From Ruminococcaceae bacterium UBA1734 (GTDB taxonomy: Bacteria; Bacillota; Clostridia; Oscillospirales; Acutalibacteraceae), in NCBI GenBank assembly GCA_002315765.1, contig DCIE01000076.1, positions 29,539 through 93,538 on the forward strand: a stretch of DNA of 64,000 nt, written 5' to 3'. A program made the position numbers and the translations under genes. Positions 16,352-25,696 of this stretch are shown here, piece by piece; the first letter of the stretch is position 1, and every line of letters begins with the position of its first letter. Below the pieces are notes generated by a model, which did not search any database, was not told the DNA's origin, and saw only the letters and a program-made list of their open reading frames with translations.

Positions 16352-16969
16352 ATGAAAAAAATATTGGGATTAATATTAAGTTTTTTGATTTGTGTTGTAA
16401 TTTTAGTGGGAATATCATATTTGTATTTTAAAACAGATATAACCCATAACTCCGAAAACGCCCAAGCAAAAAAAGAAGATGTACCGTATTTTGATAATAC
16501 ACCTGAAAATACCGGAGTGTTGATTAGACTTCCCGATAATAGCGGATTGCTTTTTTATCTTAATTTTAAAGAGGAAAAAATAAGTGCGGTAAATATAAGT
16601 CAATGTGCAAAAGAAAATGCTTGGTACAATGGTTATTATTCCGATAAAAATATTTATGCGGATTATGATTTTATTTCAGAGCTTGTTGATAGAATCGGAG
16701 GTATTAATACCGTAATTGACGGACAAAATATAAGGCTTACCGGTGTTGATGTGGTTTCAATGATGAAATCAAACAAATTTAGTATTGATACTGCAATGAT
16801 TTCGGCACTAATGGAGAATATTGTGCAAAACGGATTTTCAAAAGATGATTTATCTTTTTTGCTAAGTAGTGGCGATAAAACCGATTTAACATTAAGCGAT
16901 TGTATTGTTTGGTTGGAATATTTGCCGGAAATGTTTAAAAATATCACAATAGTTCCACTTGATACTTAA
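16352..16969 (+). CDS. Membrane-anchored protein with a degenerate LCP-like segment
   Basis: A 205-residue protein with one N-terminal membrane anchor (about residues 5-26, LGLILSFLICVVILVGISYL) and an extracellular domain. The stretch FISELVDRIGGINTVIDG, followed by IRLTGVDVVSMMKS, recalls LytR-CpsA-Psr phosphotransferases, where a Gly-Gly motif and L.G...AL.Y.R follow the catalytic core. The conserved Arg and Asp residues of active LCP enzymes are not evident and the protein is shorter than usual, so it may be a non-catalytic relative. No stronger call is possible. The ribosome site is inside the preceding hairpin. Confidence 0.6.
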   Translation: MKKILGLILSFLICVVILVGISYLYFKTDITHNSENAQAKKEDVPYFDNTPENTGVLIRLPDNSGLLFYLNFKEEKISAVNISQCAKENAWYNGYYSDKNIYADYDFISELVDRIGGINTVIDGQNIRLTGVDVVSMMKSNKFSIDTAMISALMENIVQNGFSKDDLSFLLSSGDKTDLTLSDCIVWLEYLPEMFKNITIVPLDT

Positions 16970-17056
16970 TAATATTAAGTAAAAGCAATCACCTATTTAT
17001 ATATTTAGGTGTTATTGGCAAAATTAATATAAGTTTTTTGTTTTTGCTTCATTATG

Positions 17057-17085
17057 TTGACATTTACAGTTTAAATGTATAAAAT
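17057..17085 (+). promoter_or_regulatory. Promoter of the glutamine synthetase gene
   Basis: TTGACA (17057-17062), a 17-nt spacer and TAAAAT (17080-17085). Transcription would begin about 27 nt before the ATG at 17119. Confidence 0.65.
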
Positions 17086-17118
17086 ACTTTTATTATATCT
17101 TTAAAGGTTGTGTTTCAG

Positions 17119-19215
17119 ATGGGAAAATCAGTTATAAATGAAATATTCGGCAGTAATGTTTTTGATGATACGGTTATGAAAGAACGTTTGCCGAAGGATA
17201 CATACGAATTGCTTAAGAATGCCATTGTTTCGGGAAATGCAATTGATAGCAGTATTTCCAACATTGTTGCATCGGCAATGAAGGATTGGGCAATAGAAAA
17301 GGGTGCTACCCATTTTACACACTGGTTTCAACCAATGACGGGAATTACAGCCGAAAAACACGATAGTTTTATTGCACCAACAGGTAACGGAAATGTTATT
17401 ATGGATTTTTCCGGTAAAGAGTTAATAAAAGGTGAGCCTGATGCTTCTTCTTTTCCTTCAGGTGGACTTCGTGCAACATTTGAAGCAAGGGGATATACCG
17501 CTTGGGACCCGAGCTCGTTTGCTTTTGTAAAGGATAACACTCTTTGTATTCCTACTGCGTTTTGTTCTTTCGGAGGAGAAGCACTTGACCAAAAAACCCC
17601 ATTACTCAGAAGTATGGATGCTGTTGGAAAACAGGCGCTTAGGATTGTTAAACTATTCGGTATGGAGGATGTAACATCGGTTAGAACAACTGCAGGTCCC
17701 GAACAGGAATACTTTTTGGTGGATAAAGCATTGTTTAACAAGCGTCCCGATTTAATATACTGCGGAAGAACACTTACCGGCTCGGTTCCGCCGAAAGGTC
17801 AGGAAATGAATGACCATTATTTCGGTGTTATTAAACCTCGTGTCGCCGCTTTTATGCAGGAACTTGACGAAGAACTTTGGAAATTGGGTGTTTTTGCTAA
17901 AACCGAGCATAACGAGGCTGCTCCTGCACAGCACGAATTGGCTCCCATATTCACAACCACCAATATTGCCGCCGACCATAATCAGCTTACAATGGAGCTA
18001 ATGAAAAAAATTGCCGACAAGCATGGGCTTGTTTGTTTGTTGCACGAAAAGCCTTTTAAGGGTGTAAACGGCAGCGGAAAGCATAATAACTGGTCTTTGG
18101 CAACAAACACCGGAATTAATCTTTTAAATCCGGGAAAAAATCCAAGTGAAAATTTAATTTTCCTGCTTTGTCTTGCCGGAGTTATTAAGGCGGTGGACCA
18201 ACACCAGGATTTACTTAGAATTTCGGTTGCAACTGCCGGAAACGACCATAGATTAGGCGGTGCCGAGGCACCTCCTGCCATTGTTTCGATGTATTTAGGC
18301 GATGAGCTTACTTCAATACTTGAGGATATTGAAAAAGGAATTCATCACGATGATAAAATGAAAGCAACTATGAATGTGGGAACAGATGTTATTCCGATGT
18401 TCAAAAAGGATAACAGCGACCGAAACCGCACTTCTCCTTTTGCTTTCACAGGTAATAAATTCGAATTTAGAATGTTGGGCTCGTCATCATCAATATCTGA
18501 TACAAATGTTATGCTTAACACAATAACTGCAGATGTATTTTGCGATTTTGCAAACCGACTTGAAAAATCGACCGATTTCAAATCTGAGGTTTTAGCTATT
18601 ATTCGTGAGTCTGTTTCTGAGCATAAGAGAATTATTTTTAACGGAGACGGCTATTCTAATGAGTGGAAAGAAGAGGCGAAAAAGAGGGGACTATTAAATC
18701 TAAAGAGTACACCTGATGCAATTTCTTTTCTTTGTAACGATAGAAATATTGATATGTTTGAAAGACACGGTGTTTTCAGTGAAACCGAACTTAGATGCCG
18801 TGCCGAAATTTCTCTTGAAAATTACAGTAAGGTATTACACATTGAGGCTTTAACTCTCTATGAAATGGTTAGAAGAGATATTATGCCGTCTGTTTCAAAA
18901 GCCGTATTGTCTTTTTGTAAAACAGCCGAGAAAAAGAAACAAGCTTTGGGTATTGAGCCTTCTTTTGCCGAAAAGGATATTATTTCCTCGTTATCTTCTT
19001 GTTATGACAAATTGTTTGAACTGACTAATAGCCTTGATAAAACGGTGCAAGAAGCCCAAAACACCAATGATGTGGGAAGAAGGGCTGTTATTTATCGTGA
19101 AAATGTACTTGATACAATGGAAAAAATAAGAGATATTTCCGATAAATCCGAAACTCTTATGCCAAGAGATATTTGGCCGTATCCCACCTATGGTGATTTG
19201 TTGTTTAAAATATAG
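17119..19215 (+). CDS. glnN: Glutamine synthetase type III
   Basis: A 698-residue GSIII, ligating ammonia to glutamate with ATP; it forms a large dodecamer in the cytosol. Length (about 700 versus 440-470 for GSI) and motifs identify the type: the N-terminal HWFQPMTGITAEKHDSF, GPEQEYFLVD, NEAAPAQHELAPIF, KHNNWSLATNTG and NDHRLGGAEAPPAI. The C-terminal extension rich in Lys/Glu (about 570-690) is also GSIII-like. The ATG 17119 has AAAGG upstream; a GTG at 17110 is too close to it. The gene stands alone between its own promoter and a strong hairpin, and no nitrogen regulator lies nearby. Confidence 0.96.
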   Translation: MGKSVINEIFGSNVFDDTVMKERLPKDTYELLKNAIVSGNAIDSSISNIVASAMKDWAIEKGATHFTHWFQPMTGITAEKHDSFIAPTGNGNVIMDFSGKELIKGEPDASSFPSGGLRATFEARGYTAWDPSSFAFVKDNTLCIPTAFCSFGGEALDQKTPLLRSMDAVGKQALRIVKLFGMEDVTSVRTTAGPEQEYFLVDKALFNKRPDLIYCGRTLTGSVPPKGQEMNDHYFGVIKPRVAAFMQELDEELWKLGVFAKTEHNEAAPAQHELAPIFTTTNIAADHNQLTMELMKKIADKHGLVCLLHEKPFKGVNGSGKHNNWSLATNTGINLLNPGKNPSENLIFLLCLAGVIKAVDQHQDLLRISVATAGNDHRLGGAEAPPAIVSMYLGDELTSILEDIEKGIHHDDKMKATMNVGTDVIPMFKKDNSDRNRTSPFAFTGNKFEFRMLGSSSSISDTNVMLNTITADVFCDFANRLEKSTDFKSEVLAIIRESVSEHKRIIFNGDGYSNEWKEEAKKRGLLNLKSTPDAISFLCNDRNIDMFERHGVFSETELRCRAEISLENYSKVLHIEALTLYEMVRRDIMPSVSKAVLSFCKTAEKKKQALGIEPSFAEKDIISSLSSCYDKLFELTNSLDKTVQEAQNTNDVGRRAVIYRENVLDTMEKIRDISDKSETLMPRDIWPYPTYGDLLFKI

Positions 19216-19237
19216 TAGGATAGTATGTGGAAATTTA

Positions 19238-19271
19238 AAGTCCGAGATTCTGATTTTTGAATCTCGGACTT
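19238..19271 (+). terminator. Strong hairpin after the glutamine synthetase gene
   Basis: A perfect 13-bp stem, AAGTCCGAGATTC (19238-19250) and GAATCTCGGACTT (19259-19271), with an 8-nt loop. The downstream tail is only modestly T-rich, so it may act as a terminator or mRNA 3' stabiliser. The remaining bases to 19350 show no gene. Confidence 0.7.
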
Positions 19272-19350
19272 AATCTTGTGTAATTAATATTTATGCTGTT
19301 TTAACTTTAATTCTCTTTTATCAGAATTAAAATTTAGGTATATTAATAAC

Positions 19351-19379
19351 TTGACTTTTTTGTATTATTGTGCGATAAT
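19351..19379 (+). promoter_or_regulatory. Promoter of the DeoR-linked sugar operon
   Basis: TTGACT (19351-19356), a 17-nt spacer and GATAAT (19374-19379), each one mismatch from consensus. It precedes the YjbQ-like gene and is the only clear promoter before the eleven closely spaced genes to 29997. No obvious palindromic DeoR operator could be picked out. Confidence 0.65.
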
Positions 19380-19433
19380 GAAACAAAACCAAACGAAACC
19401 GGAAACGAAATAAAACAAAAGGAGATTTTTAAA

Positions 19434-20054
19434 ATGGAATTTAAGGTTTTTCAAAAGGAATTAGAGTTACAGTCAAGAGGTTGGATACCGACCTTCCACG
19501 ATGTTTCAAAGGAGATTATGGAAATCGTTAAGGCTTCCGGCGTAAAGAACGGAACAGTTGCTATCGCTTCACATCATACTACTTGTTCGGTTATGGTACA
19601 AGAGTGTTCACATGATATTGATAGCTTTGATTTAGAGTTTTTACAGCATGACCTTTTGGACATTATGAGAAAAATGATTCCCGACTTTGCCGAGGAGCAT
19701 CAATACCGTCATCCGGGACCGCTTCATTCAAAGTTCGGTCGTTTCGTAAATGAGCCGGGTGATTATACTTCTATGAACACCGACGGACATCTTCGTTCGG
19801 TTTTCTTCGGCAGAAGCGAAACTATGACCATTAAAGACGGTGAGCTTGACGGCGGTGAGTTTGCCCATGTTTACTTTATTGACTGGGACCATGTAAGAGC
19901 TCGTAGAAGACAGCTTAATGTAACAGTTATGGGTACTACCGAGGATGTTGAGGATAGAAAGTGGAATAACGGTGAAGTTATTAACACATTACATAAATTC
20001 ACCGATGAAGAAAAGGCTGACGATATCCACTACACTTTACAGCAACAGAGATAA
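19434..20054 (+). CDS. YjbQ/UPF0047-family protein
   Basis: A 206-residue protein of the YjbQ family. Some members show weak thiamine-phosphate synthase activity in vitro and are annotated as secondary thiamine-phosphate synthase; the real role is unsettled. The conserved core is visible: ASHHTTCSVMVQEC (His and Thr ligands), RHPGPLHSKFG, NTDGHLRSVFFG and the closing ARRRQLNVTVMG. The start is the ATG 19434 with AAAGGAG 9 nt upstream; an upstream in-frame start would lie within the promoter. It is the first gene of the sugar operon, 6 nt before the DeoR gene, so a role in sugar-phosphate metabolism is possible. Confidence 0.85.
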   Translation: MEFKVFQKELELQSRGWIPTFHDVSKEIMEIVKASGVKNGTVAIASHHTTCSVMVQECSHDIDSFDLEFLQHDLLDIMRKMIPDFAEEHQYRHPGPLHSKFGRFVNEPGDYTSMNTDGHLRSVFFGRSETMTIKDGELDGGEFAHVYFIDWDHVRARRRQLNVTVMGTTEDVEDRKWNNGEVINTLHKFTDEEKADDIHYTLQQQR

Positions 20055-20060
20055 CTTATA

Positions 20061-20831
20061 ATGAGAGAATTATCTTTAGTAGAGCGCCGTCAGGCAATCC
20101 TTGATTTACTTCGTGAAAACAGCAAGGTGATTGTATCTGAACTTAGCGATACTTTTGGTGTTTCCGAGGTTTGTATAAGGAATGATTTGGCTGAACTTGA
20201 AACTAAAGGCCTTCTTTCAAGAGTACACGGAGGTGCTGTAAGCATCTCCGATAGTTACTATAATATGAGCCTTGCACAAAGGTCAAATACCAACCGCTTG
20301 CAAAAAGAGGAAATTGCAATTAAGGTTGCCGGTATGATTCACGATAATCAATCCGTTATGATGAATGCCGGTACAACTTCTCTTGCAGTTATGAAAAAAC
20401 TAACCGAAAAGAACAATTTAAACATTGTTACTAATTCGGTTGTTTTGGCATTAGAGGGTGCTAAATATCCTAATTTGCATATTACTCTTTTAGGTGGAGA
20501 GGTTAATTCCGAATACCAATTTGTATATGGCACCTTGACGCTTACCCAGTTAGACGAATACAAGGTGGATGTACTTATTTTATCGGCCGACGGTATTGAC
20601 GATGTGGGTGGAATTACAACTTATTATGACCAAGAGGCAGAGATTTGCAAAAAAATGATTAAGCAATCAAATATGGTTATTGCGGCACTTGACGGCACTA
20701 AACTCGGAAAGATTACTTATAAGAAGATTTCCGGTGTCGATAAAATTGATACTGTTGTAACAAATAAAGGTGCAAGTACAAAGATAATAAATAAACTTAA
20801 AAAAAGCGATGTGAATATTGTTATCGCTTAA
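20061..20831 (+). CDS. DeoR-family transcriptional regulator
   Basis: A 256-residue DeoR/GlpR-type regulator. The N-terminal winged helix-turn-helix (about residues 4-58) shows RRQAILDLLRENSKVIVSEL, the FGVSEVCIRNDLAELE recognition helix and the family signature LLSRVHGGAV. The C-terminal sugar-phosphate-binding domain resembles an isomerase fold (NAGTTSLAVMKKL, NSVVLALEGA, LSADGID). Such proteins are usually repressors released by a phosphorylated intermediate of the pathway they control. Its position as second gene of the operon suggests autoregulation and local control of the sugar genes. Effector unknown. Confidence 0.92.
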   Translation: MRELSLVERRQAILDLLRENSKVIVSELSDTFGVSEVCIRNDLAELETKGLLSRVHGGAVSISDSYYNMSLAQRSNTNRLQKEEIAIKVAGMIHDNQSVMMNAGTTSLAVMKKLTEKNNLNIVTNSVVLALEGAKYPNLHITLLGGEVNSEYQFVYGTLTLTQLDEYKVDVLILSADGIDDVGGITTYYDQEAEICKKMIKQSNMVIAALDGTKLGKITYKKISGVDKIDTVVTNKGASTKIINKLKKSDVNIVIA

Positions 20832-20851
20832 ACTTGAGGGATGAAAAGATT

Positions 20852-21448
20852 ATGAAAGAAACTTCATTAAATTCGGCTTTGGAATCAATAAATATTGAAA
20901 CCAAAGCTGTAAGCGATATGCTTCCCGCTATTAATAGCGATGCTTTTAAAAAAGCAGTTGAGGCTATTACAAAATGTAATAGGGTAATAACAAGCGCAAG
21001 CGGAACATCAGGAATTGCGGCTAAAAAACTTGCACATACATTATGTTGTATTGAAAGACCGGCACAGTTTTTGCCACCCTGTGAGGCATTACACGGCGGA
21101 CTGGGTTCGGTGCAGAAGGGTGATGTTGTAATTCTCGTTTCCCGTGGCGGAAAAACAGGGGAGTTACTTCCCATTTTAGATGTTGCTCTCAAAAAAGGTG
21201 CTACGGTTATAGGTGTAACCGAAAATATGAATTCACCTATCGGTGCCGATTCTCATATTACTTTACCTTTAATAATTGAAAAGGAAAGCGATAAATACAA
21301 TATGCAGGCAACTGCAAGTTTTGTAGCCACCATTGCTCTTTTTGATGCACTTATTTGTGCTTTGATTGAAGAAACCGATTATCAAAAGGAACAGTTTGCC
21401 CTTATTCATCCGGGCGGTGCCGTAGGCGCAAGACTTAACAATAAGTAA
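20852..21448 (+). CDS. SIS-domain phosphosugar isomerase (KdsD/KpsF-like, no CBS)
   Basis: A 198-residue single SIS-domain protein. Visible features are the nucleotide-like loop SASGTSGIAAKKLAHTL, the ISOMERASE core VILVSRGGKTGELLPIL and the C-terminal HPGGAVGARL, close to the HPGGALGR motif of arabinose-5-phosphate isomerases (KdsD/KpsF/GutQ). It lacks the CBS pair of those enzymes and any Kdo genes nearby, so it more likely isomerises another sugar phosphate in this operon. The ATG 20852 is preferred over an in-frame TTG at 20834; GAGGG lies about 11 nt upstream. Confidence 0.85.
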   Translation: MKETSLNSALESINIETKAVSDMLPAINSDAFKKAVEAITKCNRVITSASGTSGIAAKKLAHTLCCIERPAQFLPPCEALHGGLGSVQKGDVVILVSRGGKTGELLPILDVALKKGATVIGVTENMNSPIGADSHITLPLIIEKESDKYNMQATASFVATIALFDALICALIEETDYQKEQFALIHPGGAVGARLNNK

Positions 21449-21460
21449 GAGGTATTGTTT

Positions 21461-22234
21461 ATGTATCAAAGAAGAAATATTGAGGATAACGAACCGTGGC
21501 TTGGTGAAATGGAGCCTTTTAAAATATCCGATAATATCTATTTTGTAGGCACTTTTCAGGAATCTTGTCATATTATCGACACGGGAGACGGCTTGGTATT
21601 AATCGACTCGGGTAATATTTTTACATTACATATGGTAATTGACCATATGCATAAAATCGGTCTTAATCCCCGTGATGTTAAGTATGCGTTTTACACACAT
21701 TATCACGAGGACCATACCGGCTCCGGAAATGCTTTTAAGCACCTTTCGGGTTGCAAGACAATTATTTCAAAGGTTGACGAAAAGAATGCCTATGATGCCT
21801 GTGGATTTGTTGCGGATATAACTGTAAATGACGGTGATGAGTTTACTCTCGGTAACACCACATTTAAGTTTATCTATACACCCGGTCATACAATCGGTGT
21901 TATGTCGGTATTGTTTAATACTACGCTAAATGGTATTCCTTATACTGCCGGAATGTTCGGTGGTGCAGGTCCTAATTCTCTAAAAAAATGGCACCGTTCA
22001 TATTATCCTTCCTGTTTACAGGATTATCTAAACAGTTGCGACCGTTTGCTAAAGGAAAAGGTTGATATATTTATCGGTAATCACTGTTGGAATAATAATA
22101 CCTTTGAAAAAGCTCGTATTCTTAAAGAAACCGGCGAAAATCAATTTCTTGACCCCAACGAATGGGTGAAATTTTTGGAGTTTTGCAAGGATAGAGCTGA
22201 AAATTTAGACCAAGATGAAAGGAAACCCGAATAA
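21461..22234 (+). CDS. Metallo-beta-lactamase-fold hydrolase
   Basis: A 257-residue MBL-fold hydrolase with the dinuclear metal motif THYHEDHTGS (about residues 78-87), a later TPGHTIG histidine and a GNHCWN histidine near the C-terminus. These point to a zinc or iron hydrolase such as a lactonase, phosphodiesterase or thioesterase; the substrate is not evident. A lactonase could serve a sugar-acid step, though that is speculative. AGAGG lies 8 nt before the ATG. Its stop codon overlaps the next ATG by one base (TAATG), so translation is coupled. Confidence 0.85.
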   Translation: MYQRRNIEDNEPWLGEMEPFKISDNIYFVGTFQESCHIIDTGDGLVLIDSGNIFTLHMVIDHMHKIGLNPRDVKYAFYTHYHEDHTGSGNAFKHLSGCKTIISKVDEKNAYDACGFVADITVNDGDEFTLGNTTFKFIYTPGHTIGVMSVLFNTTLNGIPYTAGMFGGAGPNSLKKWHRSYYPSCLQDYLNSCDRLLKEKVDIFIGNHCWNNNTFEKARILKETGENQFLDPNEWVKFLEFCKDRAENLDQDERKPE

Positions 22235-22941
22235 TGGTTAAAGATTATAAGATTTCAACTCCGTTTTTTGAGTTTGGACCTAAGGCATATCTATATGGCG
22301 AAGAACTCTTAGAACTTATGAAAGAGATTGACAAGTTTGCACAAAAATATGAAATGGATGTTATTGCCGATGTGCAAACTACCGACCTTAGATTAATAGC
22401 TGAAAATACATCCGATAGAATTCATGTTTATGCTCAAAGTATGGATAGCATACCTGTAGGTCGTGGAATGGGAACTATTCTTCCCGAGGCTGTAAAGGCT
22501 ACCGGCAGTGTTGGTGTTATGCTTAATCACGCCGAGTGTAAACTAACACTTGATGAATTAAAAGAAGCAATTAAAAGAGCTGACGAAGTAGGACTTGCAA
22601 CCATCGTTTGTGCCGACACCGAAGAAGAAATTAAGGCTGTTGCCGAAATGAACCCCAACATTGTTGTTGCCGAGCCTTCCGAGCTTATCGGTACGGGAAT
22701 TGCAGTAGGCAGGGAATATGTTGATGCTTGTATCTCTCTTGTTAAATCAATTAATCCTGAAATTATGGTTCTTCCAAGTGCCGGAATCAGTTGTGGAAAT
22801 GATTGCTATAACATAATTAAGGCCGGTGCTGACGGCTCGGGTTCTTCAAGCGGAATTTGCAAAGCCGAAAGTCCTGCTAAAATGGCAGAGGAAATGATGG
22901 CAGCCGTTCGCAAGGCTTATGACGAAAGAGAAGGAAAGTAA
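22234..22941 (+). CDS. Archaeal-type triose-phosphate isomerase-like protein
   Basis: A 235-residue TIM-barrel protein that aligns by eye with the short archaeal triose-phosphate isomerases: VQTTDLRLIAENT, GRGMGTILPEAVKATGSVGV, LNHAECKLTLDELKEAIKRA, VVAEPSELIGTG and SAGISCGNDCYNIIKAGADG. The catalytic His (in LNHAEC) and Glu (in VAEPSELIG) are present, and a Lys in FGPKAYLYG may serve as the N-terminal catalytic Lys, although the canonical N-x-K context is lost. It may isomerise a triose or tetrose phosphate made by the operon's aldolase. Coupled to both neighbours by one-base overlaps. Confidence 0.75.
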   Translation: MVKDYKISTPFFEFGPKAYLYGEELLELMKEIDKFAQKYEMDVIADVQTTDLRLIAENTSDRIHVYAQSMDSIPVGRGMGTILPEAVKATGSVGVMLNHAECKLTLDELKEAIKRADEVGLATIVCADTEEEIKAVAEMNPNIVVAEPSELIGTGIAVGREYVDACISLVKSINPEIMVLPSAGISCGNDCYNIIKAGADGSGSSSGICKAESPAKMAEEMMAAVRKAYDEREGK

Positions 22942-24341
22942 TGAAATATTTACTTGGTGCCGATATCGGTACAACATCTTTAAAGTGTTGTGTCTTTGAT
23001 GAAAACGGTAATCTTTTTAAAAGTACAACCAAGGATTATACCCTTAAGGTTTCGGGTGATTTGGTTGAATTTCCGGCGAACGACTATTTTGAACTTTTCA
23101 GAGAGGCTTTTGTTGAGGTTTCAAAGGATATTGAAATTTCGGGTATTGCCATTGATACACAATGCGAAACCATTATTTTTGCCGATGAAAACGGTAATCC
23201 TTTATGTGATGCCATTGTTTGGCTTGATAACAGAGCTTCCCAAGAAGCCCAAATGATAAAAGAACATTTCGGAAACGAAAGGGTTTACGAAGTTACGGGA
23301 CAACCTGAAATTACCGCAACTTGGCCTGCGGCAAAAATCCTTTGGATAAAGCAAAACAAACCCGACATTTTAAATAAAACAAAAAAGATATTTTTGTTAG
23401 AAGATTATTTGCTTTATAGATTAACCGGAAATTTTGTTACCGAAAAAACTTTGCAGTCCTCGACGATATATTTTGACATTAAAAACGACTGTTGGTGGGA
23501 CGAAATGCTTTCGTTTATCGGAATAAGTTCCGAAGTTTTGCCTGAAATTCATGACAGTGGCGTTAAGGTAGGAGAGTATAAAGGAATACCTGTTGTTACT
23601 TCGGCAATGGACCAGGTTGCAGGTGCAATCGGTGCCGGAGTTGTGGATGACAGTGCTGTCAGTGAAATGACAGGTACAACAATGGTTGTATTTTCAACAA
23701 CCGACAAATTTCCTGAATACAATCCAAACAGTATAATTCCCTGCCATAAAAATTATGACGGGAATTACTGCCTGTTATGTTGGACACCGACTGCCGGAAT
23801 TGCCCTTAAATGGTTTAAAAATAATTTGTGCGAGAATTTTGATTTTAAGGAACTTGACAATTTGGCAAAAGAGGTTAATCCCGGTTGTGATGGACTTGTG
23901 TTTTTGCCTTACCTTTGCGGTTCTACAATGCCTAAATACAATCCTGACGCAAAGGGTGCCTTTATGGGACTTACAATGGAGCATACACGGGGACATTTTG
24001 TAAGAAGTATTCTCGAGTCGGTTGCCGATATGCTTAAAGCAAACCTTGATTATTTAGGTATTAATTCAAAAGAAATTCGTTCAATGGGCGGTGGTGCTTC
24101 AAGTCCGCTTTGGTGTCAAATTAAGGCTGATATGACGGGCAAGAATATTGCAATCCTTGAGAATAACGAAACAGCTTGTCTCGGCTCTGCCATACTTGCC
24201 GGTGTGGGAATCGGGCTTTATAACGATGTTAAAGAAATAGCAGGTAAAAATATTAAAATTAAAAAGACTTATGTACCAAGCGGTATAGATTATACCGCAC
24301 AATATAAAAACTTTTGTGATGCGGAGGAAAAAATAGTATGA
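22941..24341 (+). CDS. FGGY-family carbohydrate kinase (xylulokinase-like)
   Basis: A 466-residue sugar kinase with both FGGY actin-like domains: phosphate-1 motif GADIGTTSLKCCVFDENGN, substrate-loop AIVWLDNRASQEAQ, GQPEITATWPAAKILWIKQ, adenosine motif SEMTGTTMVVFST and the C-terminal SMGGGASSPLWCQIKADMTG. It would phosphorylate a ketose or polyol, likely the product of the adjacent isomerase, making the phosphosugar for the aldolase. The FGGY family covers xylulose, ribulose, fuculose, rhamnulose, glycerol and erythritol kinases; the exact substrate cannot be read from these motifs. The stop overlaps the next ATG by 4 bp. Confidence 0.88.
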   Translation: MKYLLGADIGTTSLKCCVFDENGNLFKSTTKDYTLKVSGDLVEFPANDYFELFREAFVEVSKDIEISGIAIDTQCETIIFADENGNPLCDAIVWLDNRASQEAQMIKEHFGNERVYEVTGQPEITATWPAAKILWIKQNKPDILNKTKKIFLLEDYLLYRLTGNFVTEKTLQSSTIYFDIKNDCWWDEMLSFIGISSEVLPEIHDSGVKVGEYKGIPVVTSAMDQVAGAIGAGVVDDSAVSEMTGTTMVVFSTTDKFPEYNPNSIIPCHKNYDGNYCLLCWTPTAGIALKWFKNNLCENFDFKELDNLAKEVNPGCDGLVFLPYLCGSTMPKYNPDAKGAFMGLTMEHTRGHFVRSILESVADMLKANLDYLGINSKEIRSMGGGASSPLWCQIKADMTGKNIAILENNETACLGSAILAGVGIGLYNDVKEIAGKNIKIKKTYVPSGIDYTAQYKNFCDAEEKIV

Positions 24342-25684
24342 GTAAAACAGCTTTTGTAGGTTTCGGTGAAGTTAATACACCTATTGATATTATTATTAAT
24401 AAGTGCAAAGCCGCCGAAGAAGGTCTTAAAAAAGAAGGTCTTGATTTAATTTCTGTTTATCCCATAACCGATGATTATGAGGAAAAAGATATTAAAAAGG
24501 CTTACGATGCTTTAGAAGGTAAGGATTTTGACAGCCTTGTTCTTTGTATTGCAGGTTGGATTCCCACCCATGCAGTTGTAAAGATTGCGGAAAAATATCG
24601 CCATTTGCCCATAGTTTTATGGGGACTTTGCGGCTGGATTGAGGAAGGTAGAATTGTTACTACCGCCGACCAGGCAGGTACTTCAGCACTTCGTAAAACA
24701 TTTGCCGATTTAGGTTATAAATTCAAGTATGTTTACGAAATTATCGGTAAACCTTCTAATACTAAAAAAGTTGCTGATTTTTGCGTTGCCGCGTCAGCTG
24801 CTAAGGAGCTTAGATTTGCCCGTGTTGGTATGGCAGGATACAGAGATATGAATCTTTACGGAACTTTATATGACGGCAGTTCTTTAAAGAGAGAAATCGG
24901 TCCTGAAATTGAAACATTTGAAATGCTTGAAATTAAGCAAAGATATGATGAAATTACCGCCGAGGCTAAGGCTGAGGTAATCGACAAGGTTATGTCTAAG
25001 TGGAATTTCCTTAAACCTGCAAAGCGTGAGGGAATGGAAATGGCTGCCGGATATTATTTGGCAATCAAATCTCTAATTGATGAGAGAGGATACAAGGCAA
25101 TTTCCCTTAAAGATGTGGACGGTATGAAGAAACTTATCGGTTTCCCACCTGCACCTATCTTTATGCTTCTTGCCGACTGCGAGGGTGTTTCCACAATTCC
25201 CGAAAACGACTGTTTGGGAAATGTTACACAGTTAATTATTAAGTCATTGACAGGTCAATGCGGTGCATATCTTGAGTTCTATGAGTTCTTTGAGGATAGC
25301 GTATTAGCAGGTGTTCCGGACTATATCCCTGCCGAGGTTACTATGGGTGATACAACAGTTATGCCTGCCGCATTCGGTGAACTTTCCGAGGGCATTTTAA
25401 ATGTATCAAAGGTAAAAACCGGTACTATTACTATGTGTCGTCTTTTCTGTAATGACGGAAAATACTTTATGCATATGGTTGTAGGTGATGGCAAGACTCC
25501 GCCGAAGTGGGAAGAAGCCGGTTGGACACAACCTGCTCCCCAATTACCGGGACTTCAGGTGTTCTTAGACGATGTTGAAAAGTTTGCTCAAAATGTAATG
25601 TGTCAACATTATATTATTTCTTACGGTGATAACCGTGATAGAATTAAAGACCTTTGCAATATACTTAATATTGAAATAATTTAG
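24338..25684 (+). CDS. L-fucose/L-arabinose isomerase-fold protein
   Basis: A 448-residue protein of the fucose/arabinose isomerase superfamily. Seen are the N-terminal Rossmann-like part (VLCIAGWIPTHAVVKIAEKY, LWGLCGWIEEGR), the centre LLADCEGVSTIPENDCLGNVT with likely acidic metal ligands, and a C-terminal domain containing MHMVVGDGKTPPKW. It is shorter than FucI (about 590) and similar in length to several uncharacterised homologues. An aldose-to-ketose isomerase feeding the FGGY kinase is the natural reading; the sugar is unknown. It overlaps the kinase gene by 4 bp and has GCGGAGG upstream. Confidence 0.78.
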   Translation: MSKTAFVGFGEVNTPIDIIINKCKAAEEGLKKEGLDLISVYPITDDYEEKDIKKAYDALEGKDFDSLVLCIAGWIPTHAVVKIAEKYRHLPIVLWGLCGWIEEGRIVTTADQAGTSALRKTFADLGYKFKYVYEIIGKPSNTKKVADFCVAASAAKELRFARVGMAGYRDMNLYGTLYDGSSLKREIGPEIETFEMLEIKQRYDEITAEAKAEVIDKVMSKWNFLKPAKREGMEMAAGYYLAIKSLIDERGYKAISLKDVDGMKKLIGFPPAPIFMLLADCEGVSTIPENDCLGNVTQLIIKSLTGQCGAYLEFYEFFEDSVLAGVPDYIPAEVTMGDTTVMPAAFGELSEGILNVSKVKTGTITMCRLFCNDGKYFMHMVVGDGKTPPKWEEAGWTQPAPQLPGLQVFLDDVEKFAQNVMCQHYIISYGDNRDRIKDLCNILNIEII

Positions 25685-25696
25685 GGAGATAATAAT